From JBBRUG01 sp038247995 (GTDB lineage: Bacteria > Chloroflexota > Chloroflexia > Chloroflexales > Chloroflexaceae), in assembly GCA_038247995.1 (NCBI GenBank), contig JBBRUG010000150.1, positions 1-13,765 on the forward strand: a DNA stretch of 13,765 nucleotides. Direction: 5' to 3'. Positions 5,915 to 12,785 of the stretch are shown here, one piece after another. The stretch's first letter is position 1. Each line of letters begins with the position of its first letter. The notes beneath the pieces were generated by a model. That model was not told the origin of the DNA and searched no databases. It was given only the letters and a program-made list of their open reading frames with translations. The translations under genes were made by a program, and so were the position numbers.

Positions 5915-5991
5915 TGGCGGGGCTGGTGCGGCTCGAACGCACGACCAACGACTTAGAAGGTCGCTGCTCTATCCAACTGAGCTACAGCCCC
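5915..5991 (-). tRNA. tRNA-Arg, anticodon TCT, CCA encoded
   Basis: The minus strand folds into a complete cloverleaf: acceptor GGGGCTG/CAGCCCC, D-arm GCTC...GAGC, anticodon stem GCGAC/GTCGT with loop CTTCTAA (anticodon TCT, reading AGA), T-arm GTGCG-TTCGAGC-CGCAC, discriminator G and an encoded CCA (5915-5917). All stems pair and no lesion is seen, so the nearby transposon end has not damaged the gene. tRNA 3' flanks are common landing sites for Tn7-like elements and integrases. Confidence 0.96.
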
Positions 5992-6003
5992 ATACCAGCG
6001 TCT

Positions 6004-6032
6004 ACTATACTCAAGCGTCGGCGAATTTGCAA
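6004..6032 (-). promoter_or_regulatory. Sigma70-type promoter of the tRNA-Arg gene
   Basis: On the minus strand, -35 TTGCAA (6027-6032) and -10 TATAGT (6004-6009) are separated by exactly 17 bp. The -10 ends 12 nt before the mature tRNA 5' end, leaving a short leader as expected for a tRNA gene. Confidence 0.7.
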
Positions 6033-6042
6033 CCTGTAGCTA

Positions 6043-6073
6043 TGATGCGACGCGGCGAAGCCGGGTCGCATCA
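6043..6073 (-). terminator. Strong hairpin between the secreted-protein gene and tRNA-Arg
   Basis: TGATGCGAC (6043-6051) pairs perfectly with GTCGCATCA (6065-6073), and an inner CGGC-GAA-GCCG stem is separated by one G/G mismatch. It lies 15 bp after the stop of the minus-strand secreted-protein gene and upstream of the tRNA promoter. Termination is plausible, but no U-run follows on that strand. Confidence 0.5.
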
Positions 6074-6088
6074 CAACGTGAATACGTT

Positions 6089-7174
6089 TTAGCGCACCGT
6101 AAAGCTCGCCACACCCGTGATCCCGCTGCGATTGCCGTACAGCACAAGCTGGTAGGTTCCCGGTCGCAGGCTGTTATTCGTCAGGCTGAGCCAGACGCTG
6201 CCATTACTGTTGGCTGTGCCGCGCAGATCGAGCGGGCTTACGCTGCCGCCCGGCATATTCAACCAGGTTGTCACCGTTTCACCGGGAATGAAGCGGTTAC
6301 TCATAAAGTTGTAGCGCGTGCCCAACGGCCCGGTGGTCGGATCAACCGCTACCCATGCATACGTCGAATCGGATGCGCCGCTGCCGACGAGCACCGGCGC
6401 CCAGTTGCTCTGGTTCGCGCCGTCGTCGTGACGCACATCGGCACGCATGTTGATCATAGTGGCGTGCGCCAGACTGCCGTTTACGCGCAGCACGATTACG
6501 CCGTTGCGCCGCTCGCCGGATCGCAATGGGCCAAAGCTTACTGTGAAGCTCTGCGGATCGAGCGCGCTCACCCAGTCGCCTTTGCTGCTGTGAAGGCGCG
6601 ACGATTGCACCGTGAACAGGTTGCGGTTGTAGGGCAGCGTAACCTGCGTGCGTTCCGCCGTACCGCGCCCGTAGTTTACCAGCCGGATCTCGTATTCCAG
6701 CAGGCCGCCACGCTCCACCCAGATGCTCGGTCGCGGCCAGATCGTCACCGCCACATCAGCCGGCGGCGTCGGTGCGGGGGTTGGCGTAACCGGCGTCGGC
6801 GTGATCGGTGCCGTCGTCGGGGGCGCCTGGCCGGGATCGCCAGGCCCACGAACGCGCAACAGCGGGATAAAGACCTGGTTTAACTGCCTCACGGCCGCTG
6901 CCACTGCCGCCGGTAACTCCAGCAGCGCACCCTCAGGCGGTGCAGTGGGCGCGCCTTGCGCCAACCAGTCCGCCAGCGCGGCTTCAACAGCGGCCCGTTC
7001 ATCCAACGGCGCGGCTTCGGCGGCGAGTTCGGCCACCGGTTCTTCATTCGGCACCAGCAGCGGATCTGGCCGACCCTGCTGGGCAAACAGAGGATTCAAC
7101 ATTGCCACCAGTGCGGCCAGGATCAGCAGCGCCGTAAGCATCAGCCCACGGGTTCTGCGTAGATAAGTAAACAT
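6089..7174 (-). CDS. Secreted DUF11/Ig-like domain protein with Thr/Pro linker
   Basis: This 361-residue protein starts at an ATG with a good GAGGTG site 7 nt upstream. It has a basic N-terminus and hydrophobic core (RRTRGLMLTALLILAALVAML) ending near PLFAQ/Q, a clear Sec signal peptide with cleavage around residue 32. Residues 40-110 are an Ala/Glu/Leu-rich helical region. Residues 115-138 are a TPTPVTPTPAPTPP linker. Residues about 140-260 resemble a DUF11/CARDB-type beta-sandwich (WVERGGLLEYEIRLVNYGRGTAERTQVTLPYN). The C-terminal 90 residues form another Ig-like or bacterial surface domain (PGETVTTWLNMPGG, LRPGTYQLVLYG). There is no sortase motif and no second membrane segment, so it is probably exported or loosely surface-held. 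Its ligand is unknown. Confidence 0.8.
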   Translation of the reverse strand: MFTYLRRTRGLMLTALLILAALVAMLNPLFAQQGRPDPLLVPNEEPVAELAAEAAPLDERAAVEAALADWLAQGAPTAPPEGALLELPAAVAAAVRQLNQVFIPLLRVRGPGDPGQAPPTTAPITPTPVTPTPAPTPPADVAVTIWPRPSIWVERGGLLEYEIRLVNYGRGTAERTQVTLPYNRNLFTVQSSRLHSSKGDWVSALDPQSFTVSFGPLRSGERRNGVIVLRVNGSLAHATMINMRADVRHDDGANQSNWAPVLVGSGASDSTYAWVAVDPTTGPLGTRYNFMSNRFIPGETVTTWLNMPGGSVSPLDLRGTANSNGSVWLSLTNNSLRPGTYQLVLYGNRSGITGVASFTVR

Positions 7175-7200
7175 TGGTACACCTCACTCATAGATCGTCA

Positions 7201-7228
7201 AGGTGCTTCAGCCCATGCTGCAACACCT
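7201..7228 (-). terminator. Hairpin downstream of the decarboxylase gene
   Basis: AGGTG (7201-7205) pairs with CACCT (7224-7228) and CAGC (7209-7212) with GCTG (7217-7220), separated by a 3x3 internal loop. It lies between the decarboxylase stop and the start of the secreted-protein gene on the same strand. It could be a weak terminator or attenuator; no U-tract is present. Confidence 0.3.
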
Positions 7229-7259
7229 GCATGAGTAAGACGTACTTAGGGTTCGGGCA

Positions 7260-7287
7260 GTTCCTCTGTTCTTCGGTTCCTCTGTTC
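7260..7287. repeat. GTTCCTCTGTTC direct repeat
   Basis: The 12-bp sequence GTTCCTCTGTTC occurs at 7260-7271 and again at 7276-7287, 4 bp apart. It sits just after the decarboxylase stop codon and belongs to the same style of GTTC micro-repeat seen at 487-534 and 8731-8754. Confidence 0.65.
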
Positions 7288-7292
7288 CTACC

Positions 7293-8705
7293 CTACTCCT
7301 CCGCCGTCTGCCGCATCAGATCCCATAGTTCCGCCACATGGATGTGTTCAGTCGGTTCGGCGCCGATGCTCACCCGCACCATCCAGCGCTCGCCGAGCTT
7401 GGCTGGGGTAAGATAGGCCATGCCGGAGGCGTTGATCTGCCCAACCCAGCGCAATGTATGCTCATCGAGGGCGGCGCCGCTCAGCCCCGGCGGCTCGTGG
7501 CGCACGCAGATCGTCTGCAACGGCACCGGCGCTACACGCACCCAGTTGGGTGCCGCGTCTACCTGTTCGGCGAACCAGCGCGCATTGGCCAGGTCGCGAC
7601 GCAGCCGTCCCTGGAGCGCATCGACGCCCTCCAGGCGGAGTAGAAACCAGAGCTTCAGTGCGCGCATGCGCCGCCCGAGCGGAATGCCCCAATCACGAAA
7701 ATTCTTCACTTGGCCGTCAGAGGAAGTACGCAGATAGCTTGGATTGGTCGACATAACCCGAATCAGGTGTTCTGGGTCGCGCACATAGTAGAGCGTGCAA
7801 TCGAAGGCGGCGCCGAGCCATTTATGCGGGTTCAGCACCAGGCTATCGGCGCCTTCGATGCCGGCCCAGAGTTGGCGGCACTCCGGCAGGATCATTGCCG
7901 AGCCGGCCATGGCGCCATCGACGTGCAGCCAGATCCCGTTAGTGGCGCAGATCGCTGAGATCGGCGCAATCGGGTCGATTGCCGTGGTCGCGGTTGTGCC
8001 GGTGGTAGCGACAACGGCGCAGGGGCGTCGTCCGGCAGCCAGATCGGCTTGAATTGCTGCCTCTAGCGCAGTAGGGCGCATAGCGTAGGCATCGTCCAGA
8101 TCGATAGCGCGCAGATTGGCCCGCCCAAAGCCGGCGAGGAGCGCGGCCTTTTCCACTGAGCTATGGCTTTGCGCCGACGTATACACGACAAGCGGCTGTT
8201 CGACAGCCTGCAACCCGCCATGAACCTGACTGTGGTTGGTCGCGCGCTCACGCGCACAGAGCAGCGCCACCAGCGTACTCGTGCTCGCCGTGTCCTGAAT
8301 CACGCCGCTCCAGGCAGCGCTCAGGCCGAGCAACTGGCGCATCCAATCAGTCATCTGTTCTTCGAGTTCGGTCAGCGCCGGGCTGGCCTCCCAGCTCAAG
8401 CCGAGTTGCCCCAACCCAGTGCTGAGATAATCGCCCAACACCGAAGCCAGGCTCGCATTGGCCGGAAAATAGGCAAAGAAGCGTGGATGCTGCCAATGGG
8501 TGAGCGCAGGCATCAACAAGCGCTCGACATCGGCCAGCACCACTTCCGGCGCCTCTGGAGCGCCTGGCGCTGAGGGCGGCAACGCAGCGCGCAACGCGCC
8601 TGGTTCAGGCTGCCCGCGCACCGGTAACGTCGCAACACCGGCGCGATAATCGGCTACCATGTCGATAATTCGGTAGCCAATCCGACGGAACTCTTCGGGG
8701 GTCAT
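7293..8705 (-). CDS. PLP-dependent aromatic-L-amino-acid decarboxylase (group II)
   Basis: This 470-residue protein has the usual length of the aromatic amino acid decarboxylase family, which removes CO2 from Trp, Tyr, Phe or Dopa. Visible signatures are HWQHPRFFAYFPANAS (70-85), substrate-pocket WEASPALTELE (105-115), His181 (SHSSVEKA, stacks on PLP), Asp263 in HVDGAMAGSA (binds pyridine N), and the Schiff-base Lys295 in NPHKWLG. Tyr324 in NPSYLR lies 29 residues after the Lys, the spacing of the catalytic-loop Tyr332 in human Dopa decarboxylase, so a decarboxylase and not an aldehyde synthase is favoured. FRDWGIPLGRRMRALKLWF is the family's C-terminal core. HVDGAM replaces the common HVDAAY. 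Substrate cannot be read from sequence. ATG 8705 has AAGGAG 6 nt upstream. The gene diverges from the epimerase with only 71 bp between. Confidence 0.92.
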   Translation of the reverse strand: MTPEEFRRIGYRIIDMVADYRAGVATLPVRGQPEPGALRAALPPSAPGAPEAPEVVLADVERLLMPALTHWQHPRFFAYFPANASLASVLGDYLSTGLGQLGLSWEASPALTELEEQMTDWMRQLLGLSAAWSGVIQDTASTSTLVALLCARERATNHSQVHGGLQAVEQPLVVYTSAQSHSSVEKAALLAGFGRANLRAIDLDDAYAMRPTALEAAIQADLAAGRRPCAVVATTGTTATTAIDPIAPISAICATNGIWLHVDGAMAGSAMILPECRQLWAGIEGADSLVLNPHKWLGAAFDCTLYYVRDPEHLIRVMSTNPSYLRTSSDGQVKNFRDWGIPLGRRMRALKLWFLLRLEGVDALQGRLRRDLANARWFAEQVDAAPNWVRVAPVPLQTICVRHEPPGLSGAALDEHTLRWVGQINASGMAYLTPAKLGERWMVRVSIGAEPTEHIHVAELWDLMRQTAEE

Positions 8706-8730
8706 GGCCTACTCCTTGCTACGCTTCACT

Positions 8731-8754
8731 GTTCTACCGTTCTACCGTTCTACC
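8731..8754. repeat. Perfect 8-bp tandem repeat GTTCTACC x3
   Basis: Three perfect copies (8731-8738, 8739-8746, 8747-8754) occupy the short divergent region between the decarboxylase and epimerase genes, where both promoters must lie. Copy number change here would alter promoter spacing. It may equally be neutral intergenic repeat DNA. Confidence 0.8.
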
Positions 8755-8776
8755 GCTCACACTAAAGGATACACCA

Positions 8777-9763
8777 ATGCGCATATTTATCACTGGCGGC
8801 ACGGGGTTCATCGGACGCGCATTGGTACGCGAACTGATCGGGCAGGGACATCAGGTGACGGCGCTGGTACGCCAACCAGGCAGCGCTGAAGCGCAGGAGT
8901 TAGCAGCACTTGGGGCGAAACTCAGCCAGGGCGATGTTACCGATCGCGCGAGTATGCGCGCCGGTATGGACGGCGCGGCGGCTGTTATTCACAATGCCGG
9001 GATCTACGCGTTTGGCTTGACCCCTGCCGAACGGCAGCGCATGTGGGCGGTAAATGTGGACGGCACAATCAATACATTAGGCCTCGCCCACGAACTCGGC
9101 GTGCCGCAGATTGTGCATATCTCGTCGGTTGTGGCCTTTGGGCCAACCGGCACGGTACCGGCCGACGAAGCGTTCACGCGCCGGGTTGCGCCATACAGCC
9201 CCTACGAGCAGACCAAAACCAAGGCGCATGCCATTGCCGAGCAGTTTCAGGCGCAGGGTGCGCCGGTGGTAATTATCTGCCCGGCCGGCGTAATTGGCCC
9301 GGGTGATCATGCGAGCCTGGGCCAGTTGGCCCGGCTGTATCTGCGCGGCTTACTGCCGCCGCTGCTCTATGGCACCGGCCGGCAGACATTCGTCCACGTC
9401 GATGATCTGGCCGTTGCAATTGCCCTGGCCACCAAGCGCGGACGGATCGGCGCGAGCTATATTTGTGCCAGCGGCAGCCTGAGTGTCGCGGAGATCTTCA
9501 CGATCTGGCGCAAGCTGCCCGGCGGTATGCCCGCGCTCGGCTGGTTGCCTCGCCCGGCGGCAATGATCTTCAGCGTCTTTGCTGAACGGATTACCCAGCG
9601 CCTTGGGCTGCCGGTGATCTTCTCGATCGACTTTAGCCGCGAGTCGTTTGAGCACCGGATCTTCACTGCCGATCGTGCCGTGAGCGAGCTTGGCGCCCAA
9701 TTCCGCAGCCCGGAGCGGGTCTTTCTCGATATGCTGGAAGCGGAGGCGGGCCGGCAGGAGTAA
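8777..9763 (+). CDS. NAD(P)-dependent epimerase/dehydratase (extended SDR, DFR-like)
   Basis: This 328-residue protein is an extended short-chain dehydrogenase. It has TGGTGFIG at 6-13 (Rossmann dinucleotide motif), GDVTD at 52-56, HNAG at 72-75, the catalytic Ser in HISSVVAFG (114-122), and Tyr143/Lys147 in YEQTK. A mid-region PAGVIGPGD and FVHVDDLA (active-site and cofactor-side signatures) follow. The layout resembles dihydroflavonol-4-reductase-like and nucleoside-sugar epimerase members. The reaction is NAD(P)H-linked reduction or epimerisation, with substrate unknown. ATG 8777 follows AAAGGA at about 8 nt. It is divergent from the aromatic amino acid decarboxylase, but no shared pathway can be claimed. 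Confidence 0.9.
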   Translation: MRIFITGGTGFIGRALVRELIGQGHQVTALVRQPGSAEAQELAALGAKLSQGDVTDRASMRAGMDGAAAVIHNAGIYAFGLTPAERQRMWAVNVDGTINTLGLAHELGVPQIVHISSVVAFGPTGTVPADEAFTRRVAPYSPYEQTKTKAHAIAEQFQAQGAPVVIICPAGVIGPGDHASLGQLARLYLRGLLPPLLYGTGRQTFVHVDDLAVAIALATKRGRIGASYICASGSLSVAEIFTIWRKLPGGMPALGWLPRPAAMIFSVFAERITQRLGLPVIFSIDFSRESFEHRIFTADRAVSELGAQFRSPERVFLDMLEAEAGRQE

Positions 9764-9823
9764 GTATGCAGGCGGCAGAGGCAGGACGACCGATGATCGA
9801 CATGCGATCACCGATGCGCGTCA

Positions 9824-9871
9824 CGGATCGCGTAGGGCCGCAGCAGTCGGATCGCGTAGGGCCGCAGTAGT
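9824..9871. repeat. 24-bp tandem direct repeat x2
   Basis: CGGATCGCGTAGGGCCGCAG plus CAGT occurs at 9824-9847 and again at 9848-9871 with one change (CAGT to TAGT). It lies in the gene-free gap between the epimerase stop and the small lipoprotein gene. In the same gap CCGCCATCCAGCG occurs twice, near 9933 and 9964. No gene is visible in 9764-9976. Confidence 0.7.
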
Positions 9872-9976
9872 CGCCCGAAGGTAGCTGTTTGGCCCAGCGG
9901 AATCGGCAAGCGGCGACAGCTTCGGCCTTCCATCCGCCATCCAGCGGCCGTACGACCCATGACCCGCCATCCAGCG

Positions 9977-10180
9977 TTACGGAAGCGGGATGAGCGGCGC
10001 CGGTGCGGGTTGGCGGATCATATCACCCCGCAGACCCGCCGGCTGAGGCTGCAGATCACCCCGCAGACCCGCCGGCTGAGGCTGCAGATCACCCCGCAGA
10101 CCTGTCGCTGTGGTTCCCCCGCCACAGGCCAACAACAGCCCCAACAATCCACAAGCACAAACATATACGATTCGGCGCAT
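9977..10180 (-). CDS. Small lipoprotein with three 11-residue repeats
   Basis: This 67-residue protein starts at an ATG with a strong GGAGGGG site just upstream, which sets it apart from the overlapping plus-strand frames. The N-terminus MRRIVYVCACGLLGLLLAC is a lipoprotein signal peptide with lipobox LLAC, so Cys19 would be lipidated and retained outside the cytoplasmic membrane. The mature part is GGGTTAT followed by GLRGDLQPQPA, GLRGDLQPQPA, GLRGDMIRQPA and a Pro-rich tail. The repeats are identical 33-bp DNA units (10027-10059 and 10060-10092 region). No known family is recognised. The mature chain is too short for a folded enzyme and may be a flexible surface peptide. Confidence 0.65.
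   Translation of the reverse strand: MRRIVYVCACGLLGLLLACGGGTTATGLRGDLQPQPAGLRGDLQPQPAGLRGDMIRQPAPAPLIPLP
10027..10110. repeat. 33-bp tandem repeat inside the small lipoprotein gene
   Basis: A unit beginning ATCACCCCGCAGACCCGCCG and ending CTGAGGCTGCAG (33 bp) is present in two perfect tandem copies plus a partial third. It is in frame with the minus-strand lipoprotein (11 codons) and encodes GLRGDLQPQPA. Lengths of whole codon multiples allow copy-number change without a frameshift. Confidence 0.8.
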
Positions 10181-10272
10181 AACCCCTCCTTCAACCCTCC
10201 AAATGTGCCGCTATTTATTCCTGTTCGTCTCATGAAATGCCATGTGACAACACAGTGAAATCTGGTGCCGCT

Positions 10273-10317
10273 TGTCACGGCGCGGGGTATACGCCGAATG
10301 GTAGGGGTGTCACGACG
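10273..10317. promoter_or_regulatory. TGTCACGRCG direct repeats in a divergent intergenic region
   Basis: TGTCACGGCG (10273-10282) and TGTCACGACG (10308-10317) are direct repeats 35 bp apart, with an inverted GTGACA near 10244. They lie between the divergent small lipoprotein and small membrane protein genes. A regulator-binding role is only a possibility. Confidence 0.25.
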
Positions 10318-10357
10318 TGCATCAGGATGTGCGTACGTGAAGCGAAAGGAGCCGATA

Positions 10358-10546
10358 ATGGAACTGTTACTTCTGCTCGGGGGCGCCGCACTGTTGGTGT
10401 TAGTGTTCAGCCGCTTCAGTTCACCGCCGCAACCGCCGGTGATTGTGGTGCAACTACCGTCCCAGCCCAACACTGGTGGCGGTTGCCTGCTCACGATCAT
10501 CTTCGTCCTGGTTCTGCTCGGTGTCGTCCTGCTTGGTCGGAGCTAA
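10358..10546 (+). CDS. Small two-helix membrane protein
   Basis: The open frame reaches back to 10265, but ATG 10358 has AAAGGAG at 7 nt and begins directly with a membrane segment, giving 62 residues. Residues 2-17 (ELLLLLGGAALLVLVF) and 43-60 (CLLTIIFVLVLLGVVLLG) are hydrophobic helices. They are joined by a Pro-rich loop (SSPPQPP, VQLPSQPNTGGG). It is a probable integral membrane microprotein of unknown function. It is divergent from the small lipoprotein gene across 177 bp. Confidence 0.6.
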   Translation: MELLLLLGGAALLVLVFSRFSSPPQPPVIVVQLPSQPNTGGGCLLTIIFVLVLLGVVLLGRS

Positions 10547-10724
10547 AACGCGCCGCATAATCGCCGGAAATTGGTGCCAATCGGCTGTCACATCACGCGG
10601 TGTCCGCCGAATAGATCCATGACGATAAGGACAGAACCTACCGCAACAACGGGAGGCCGCGATGAACAGGACAGTCCCAGCGCCGTGGCTGCGCCTGACA
10701 AGGGTGTTACAGACGTTGTGTGGC

Positions 10725-10760
10725 GGCGCAGCGGCGGGCATGCAACCACGCCGCTGCGCC
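10725..10760 (+). promoter_or_regulatory. 12-bp perfect GC hairpin before the sigma-like gene
   Basis: GGCGCAGCGGCG (10725-10736) pairs perfectly with CGCCGCTGCGCC (10749-10760) around a 12-nt loop. The right arm ends 4 nt before the AAAGGAG Shine-Dalgarno (10765-10771) of the gene starting at 10779. In mRNA this very stable hairpin could stop read-through from upstream, protect the 5' end, or modulate access to the ribosome site. There is no U-run. No gene is seen in 10547-10778. Confidence 0.55.
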
Positions 10761-10778
10761 AGTGAAAGGAGCGCCCCA

Positions 10779-11591
10779 ATGACCGCGCCTGAAGAGCCAG
10801 ACATTGTTGAGTGGGATGATCAGGCCAATGCTTTGCTCCGCGCCCTACTGCATTATCAAGCTGCGCATCAGGCCTGGATCACTGCTCCTGAAGCGATGCA
10901 AGCGGCGCAACGTTCGCGCGTGAAGCATTCCCTGGAAATTCTCTGGCCGTTGTTAGACACTACCCTGGCGCCGGTGGCGCGTTCGTGGAGCGTTGCGTAT
11001 CGCCAACGCTCACCGGGCGCGCTAAATTATTCCGCTGCCACAACTGAACTTACGGTCATCCTCTGTATAGAGATGATCGATACAATCCCCCGCCTGACCT
11101 TCGAACCCCGGCGCAATCCCGCGCCGCTGCTCCGCACGATCGCGCGACGGCGCTCCGTCGACGAATATCGCCGCTGGTCACGCGCTACCGATGCGGGTGA
11201 ACGAGCGCCCCCTACTTCTGATCCGGATCACGAAGTCCAGCGCACCCCGCGCATCCGCGAGATCTCACTCGACGATATATTATTGAGTGCGCTGGTCGAA
11301 GCGTCGAGCCTGTCGGGCGGCGCATTTGAAGCCGCGCTGATTGAACAGCTTGATCGGCAGGCGTTGTTTCACCAGATCGCGCTGTACTGGAACCGTGAGC
11401 TCACCGCTGAGGATTGGCTACTGGTTCAGGAACGCTACATCAAAGATCCGCCTACGCCCTACGATGAACTAGTTGGGCATCTCGGCACGGACTGGAGCAG
11501 TGTTCGGGCGCGTAAACGGCTGAGCCGGATCCTGGAACGTACCGCCGCCTTTCTGCAAACAAGCGGGCTCTGGCCGGGTGCCGACGGCTGA
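10779..11591 (+). CDS. Divergent RNA polymerase sigma-70-like (ECF-type) factor
   Basis: ATG 10779 with AAAGGAG at 7 nt gives 270 residues. A longer form from ATG 10662 (GGGAGG 5 nt upstream) is possible, but it would place a strong hairpin inside the coding region and adds a low-complexity Arg-rich leader. Residues about 85-135 resemble sigma region 2 (TELTVILCIEM, then APLLRTIARRRSVDEYRRW, like the arn...D..R helix). Residues about 205-260 resemble region 4 (LTAEDWLLVQERYIKDPPTPYDELVGHLGTDWSSVRARKRL), a helix-turn-helix with an acidic/charged recognition part. A Ser/Pro-rich linker joins them. It would recruit RNA polymerase to specific promoters. The match is by pattern, not by search. It is followed on the same strand by an XRE-type regulator and a membrane protein. 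Confidence 0.6.
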   Translation: MTAPEEPDIVEWDDQANALLRALLHYQAAHQAWITAPEAMQAAQRSRVKHSLEILWPLLDTTLAPVARSWSVAYRQRSPGALNYSAATTELTVILCIEMIDTIPRLTFEPRRNPAPLLRTIARRRSVDEYRRWSRATDAGERAPPTSDPDHEVQRTPRIREISLDDILLSALVEASSLSGGAFEAALIEQLDRQALFHQIALYWNRELTAEDWLLVQERYIKDPPTPYDELVGHLGTDWSSVRARKRLSRILERTAAFLQTSGLWPGADG

Positions 11592-11647
11592 GGAATAACC
11601 GAAGTATGCTTTTAGCTGCCGGTAGCGCTCAATGTCGCGCCGGCTTG

Positions 11648-11656
11648 TGTTATACA
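11648..11656 (+). promoter_or_regulatory. Possible extended -10 promoter upstream of the XRE gene
   Basis: TGTTATACA (TGn plus TATACA) lies 60 bp before the XRE-type gene; no good -35 is seen. A small hairpin follows (GCCGC 11673-11677 with GCGGC 11684-11688). The gap of 124 bp after the sigma-like gene leaves room for an independent promoter. Confidence 0.3.
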
Positions 11657-11715
11657 GACATCACCTCACAGCGCCGCTTATTTGCGGCCGCAGATTCCAA
11701 GGAGCGTAGCGGATT

Positions 11716-12603
11716 ATGGCAGCCAAAAACTACCCTATCGATGATGATCCGAATCATCTCGCCAAGCTGGCGATCGAACAATTGCTGAATCGTCAGGAAG
11801 ACGATAACAGCACGTCCGCGTATGATCAGCGTGCTGCACGGCGTCTCTGCGGGCGCTGGTTGCTGATGCGCCGAATGCTGCGTGGCCTGAGCCGCGCCGA
11901 TGTTGCCCGACGCATAAAACTCGATGAAGAAACGCTGGGCCTGATCGAAATGGGCCTGACTGACGCCCCGCTTACTGCTGCAGATGTCTGGCTGCGCCTC
12001 GCCCTCGTGCTCGAAGGCTCCGCCAACGACTATGATCAGGTCGGCACCGTGATCGCAGTGACGCTGGGGCAGGCGCCTGTACCCGACGCCGACTGGTTGG
12101 CAAGGTTGGAAGCCGAACTGGAACCAACCGCAGCCCCGCTCGCACACGCCGTAGCCGGCGACCTCACTCAGGCCGATTTGCCCTCGGAAACGGTGAATGA
12201 TGCCGATCAACTCATCCACGAGCGCATCACGATTCCCACGCACAGCATGCACGTGTTGCGGGCCTTACGCCGGGCAACCGGCCAACCGCTGAGCATTCCC
12301 AACCTGAAGAAGTCAATCCTCGCTCACGAACAACTGCAACTGAGCGTTGTCGATCTGCGGGTTCTGCTGGAACATCTGGCCAAGCTGGGTTTTGTGATCT
12401 ACACCAGGGGCGATCCGTCGATTTATCGCATTACGCCGGTGGGTACACAGGTGCTATTTGTGGCGCTGCGCAGGGCTGAGGCCGAACGACGGCGGATTGA
12501 AGCGGAACAACAGCAGGTCGCGGCTGAGCGTGACCGCGCCGAAGCCACATCGGAATTCGAGCTTTTTATCGCCAATCTTTCCAAGGCCGAAGGTGGGTCA
12601 TGA
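11716..12603 (+). CDS. XRE-type HTH plus winged-helix regulator with C-terminal coiled coil
   Basis: This 295-residue protein starts at an ATG with AAGGAG 11 nt upstream. Residues about 45-100 form an XRE/Cro-like HTH (LLMRRMLRGLSRADVARRIKLDEETLGLIEMG, then a helix). Residues about 175-250 look like a winged helix of PadR/MarR style (HVLRALRRATGQPLSIPNLKKSI, LSVVDLRVLLEHLAKLGFVIYTRGDPSIYRITPVG). Residues 251-280 are a charged coiled coil (RRAEAERRRIEAEQQQVAAERDRAEA). Two DNA-binding modules suggest a transcription regulator that dimerises. No effector domain is seen. It sits between a sigma-like gene and a membrane protein gene on the same strand, possibly one regulatory unit. Confidence 0.7.
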   Translation: MAAKNYPIDDDPNHLAKLAIEQLLNRQEDDNSTSAYDQRAARRLCGRWLLMRRMLRGLSRADVARRIKLDEETLGLIEMGLTDAPLTAADVWLRLALVLEGSANDYDQVGTVIAVTLGQAPVPDADWLARLEAELEPTAAPLAHAVAGDLTQADLPSETVNDADQLIHERITIPTHSMHVLRALRRATGQPLSIPNLKKSILAHEQLQLSVVDLRVLLEHLAKLGFVIYTRGDPSIYRITPVGTQVLFVALRRAEAERRRIEAEQQQVAAERDRAEATSEFELFIANLSKAEGGS

Positions 12604-12785
12604 AATCGTAGGCTATTTTTAGGTAAATAGTCAGCTAATCTTAAGGTTCATTAATGTTAATTCGCGCCTGATCTTGGTATGATACAAAAGCCCCTATACG
12701 ACACTACATCGTACTCAACGGCACATAAGCCTCACCGAGGCCGGTTGTGTGGCGGCTGCTCTCTTCATACCAGAGGTCGCGCCTT
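12604..12785 (+). promoter_or_regulatory. AT-rich intergenic region with extended -10 promoter
   Basis: The first 100 bp are notably AT-rich compared with the surroundings and include a small hairpin (CTATTT 12613-12618, AAATAG 12625-12630) and the palindrome CATTAATG (12649-12656). TGGTATGAT (12675-12683) is a good extended -10, while the -35 is weak. Transcription from here would give about a 95-nt leader to the membrane protein ATG at 12786. Confidence 0.5.

Noticed and set aside
6723..7166. 147-residue plus-strand ORF rich in Gly, Ala and Ser opposite the secreted protein gene
   Set aside because: It is the antisense shadow of the Thr/Pro linker and signal region of the minus-strand gene; no ribosome site.
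10662..10778. N-terminal extension of the sigma-like protein from ATG 10662
   Set aside because: It has a usable GGGAGG, but the added residues are Arg/Ala-rich without domain character, and the region contains the 12-bp hairpin. ATG 10779 has the better Shine-Dalgarno.
11606..11788. 60-residue ORF between the sigma-like and XRE genes
   Set aside because: No ribosome-binding site, overlaps the start of the XRE gene in another frame, and has no recognisable features.
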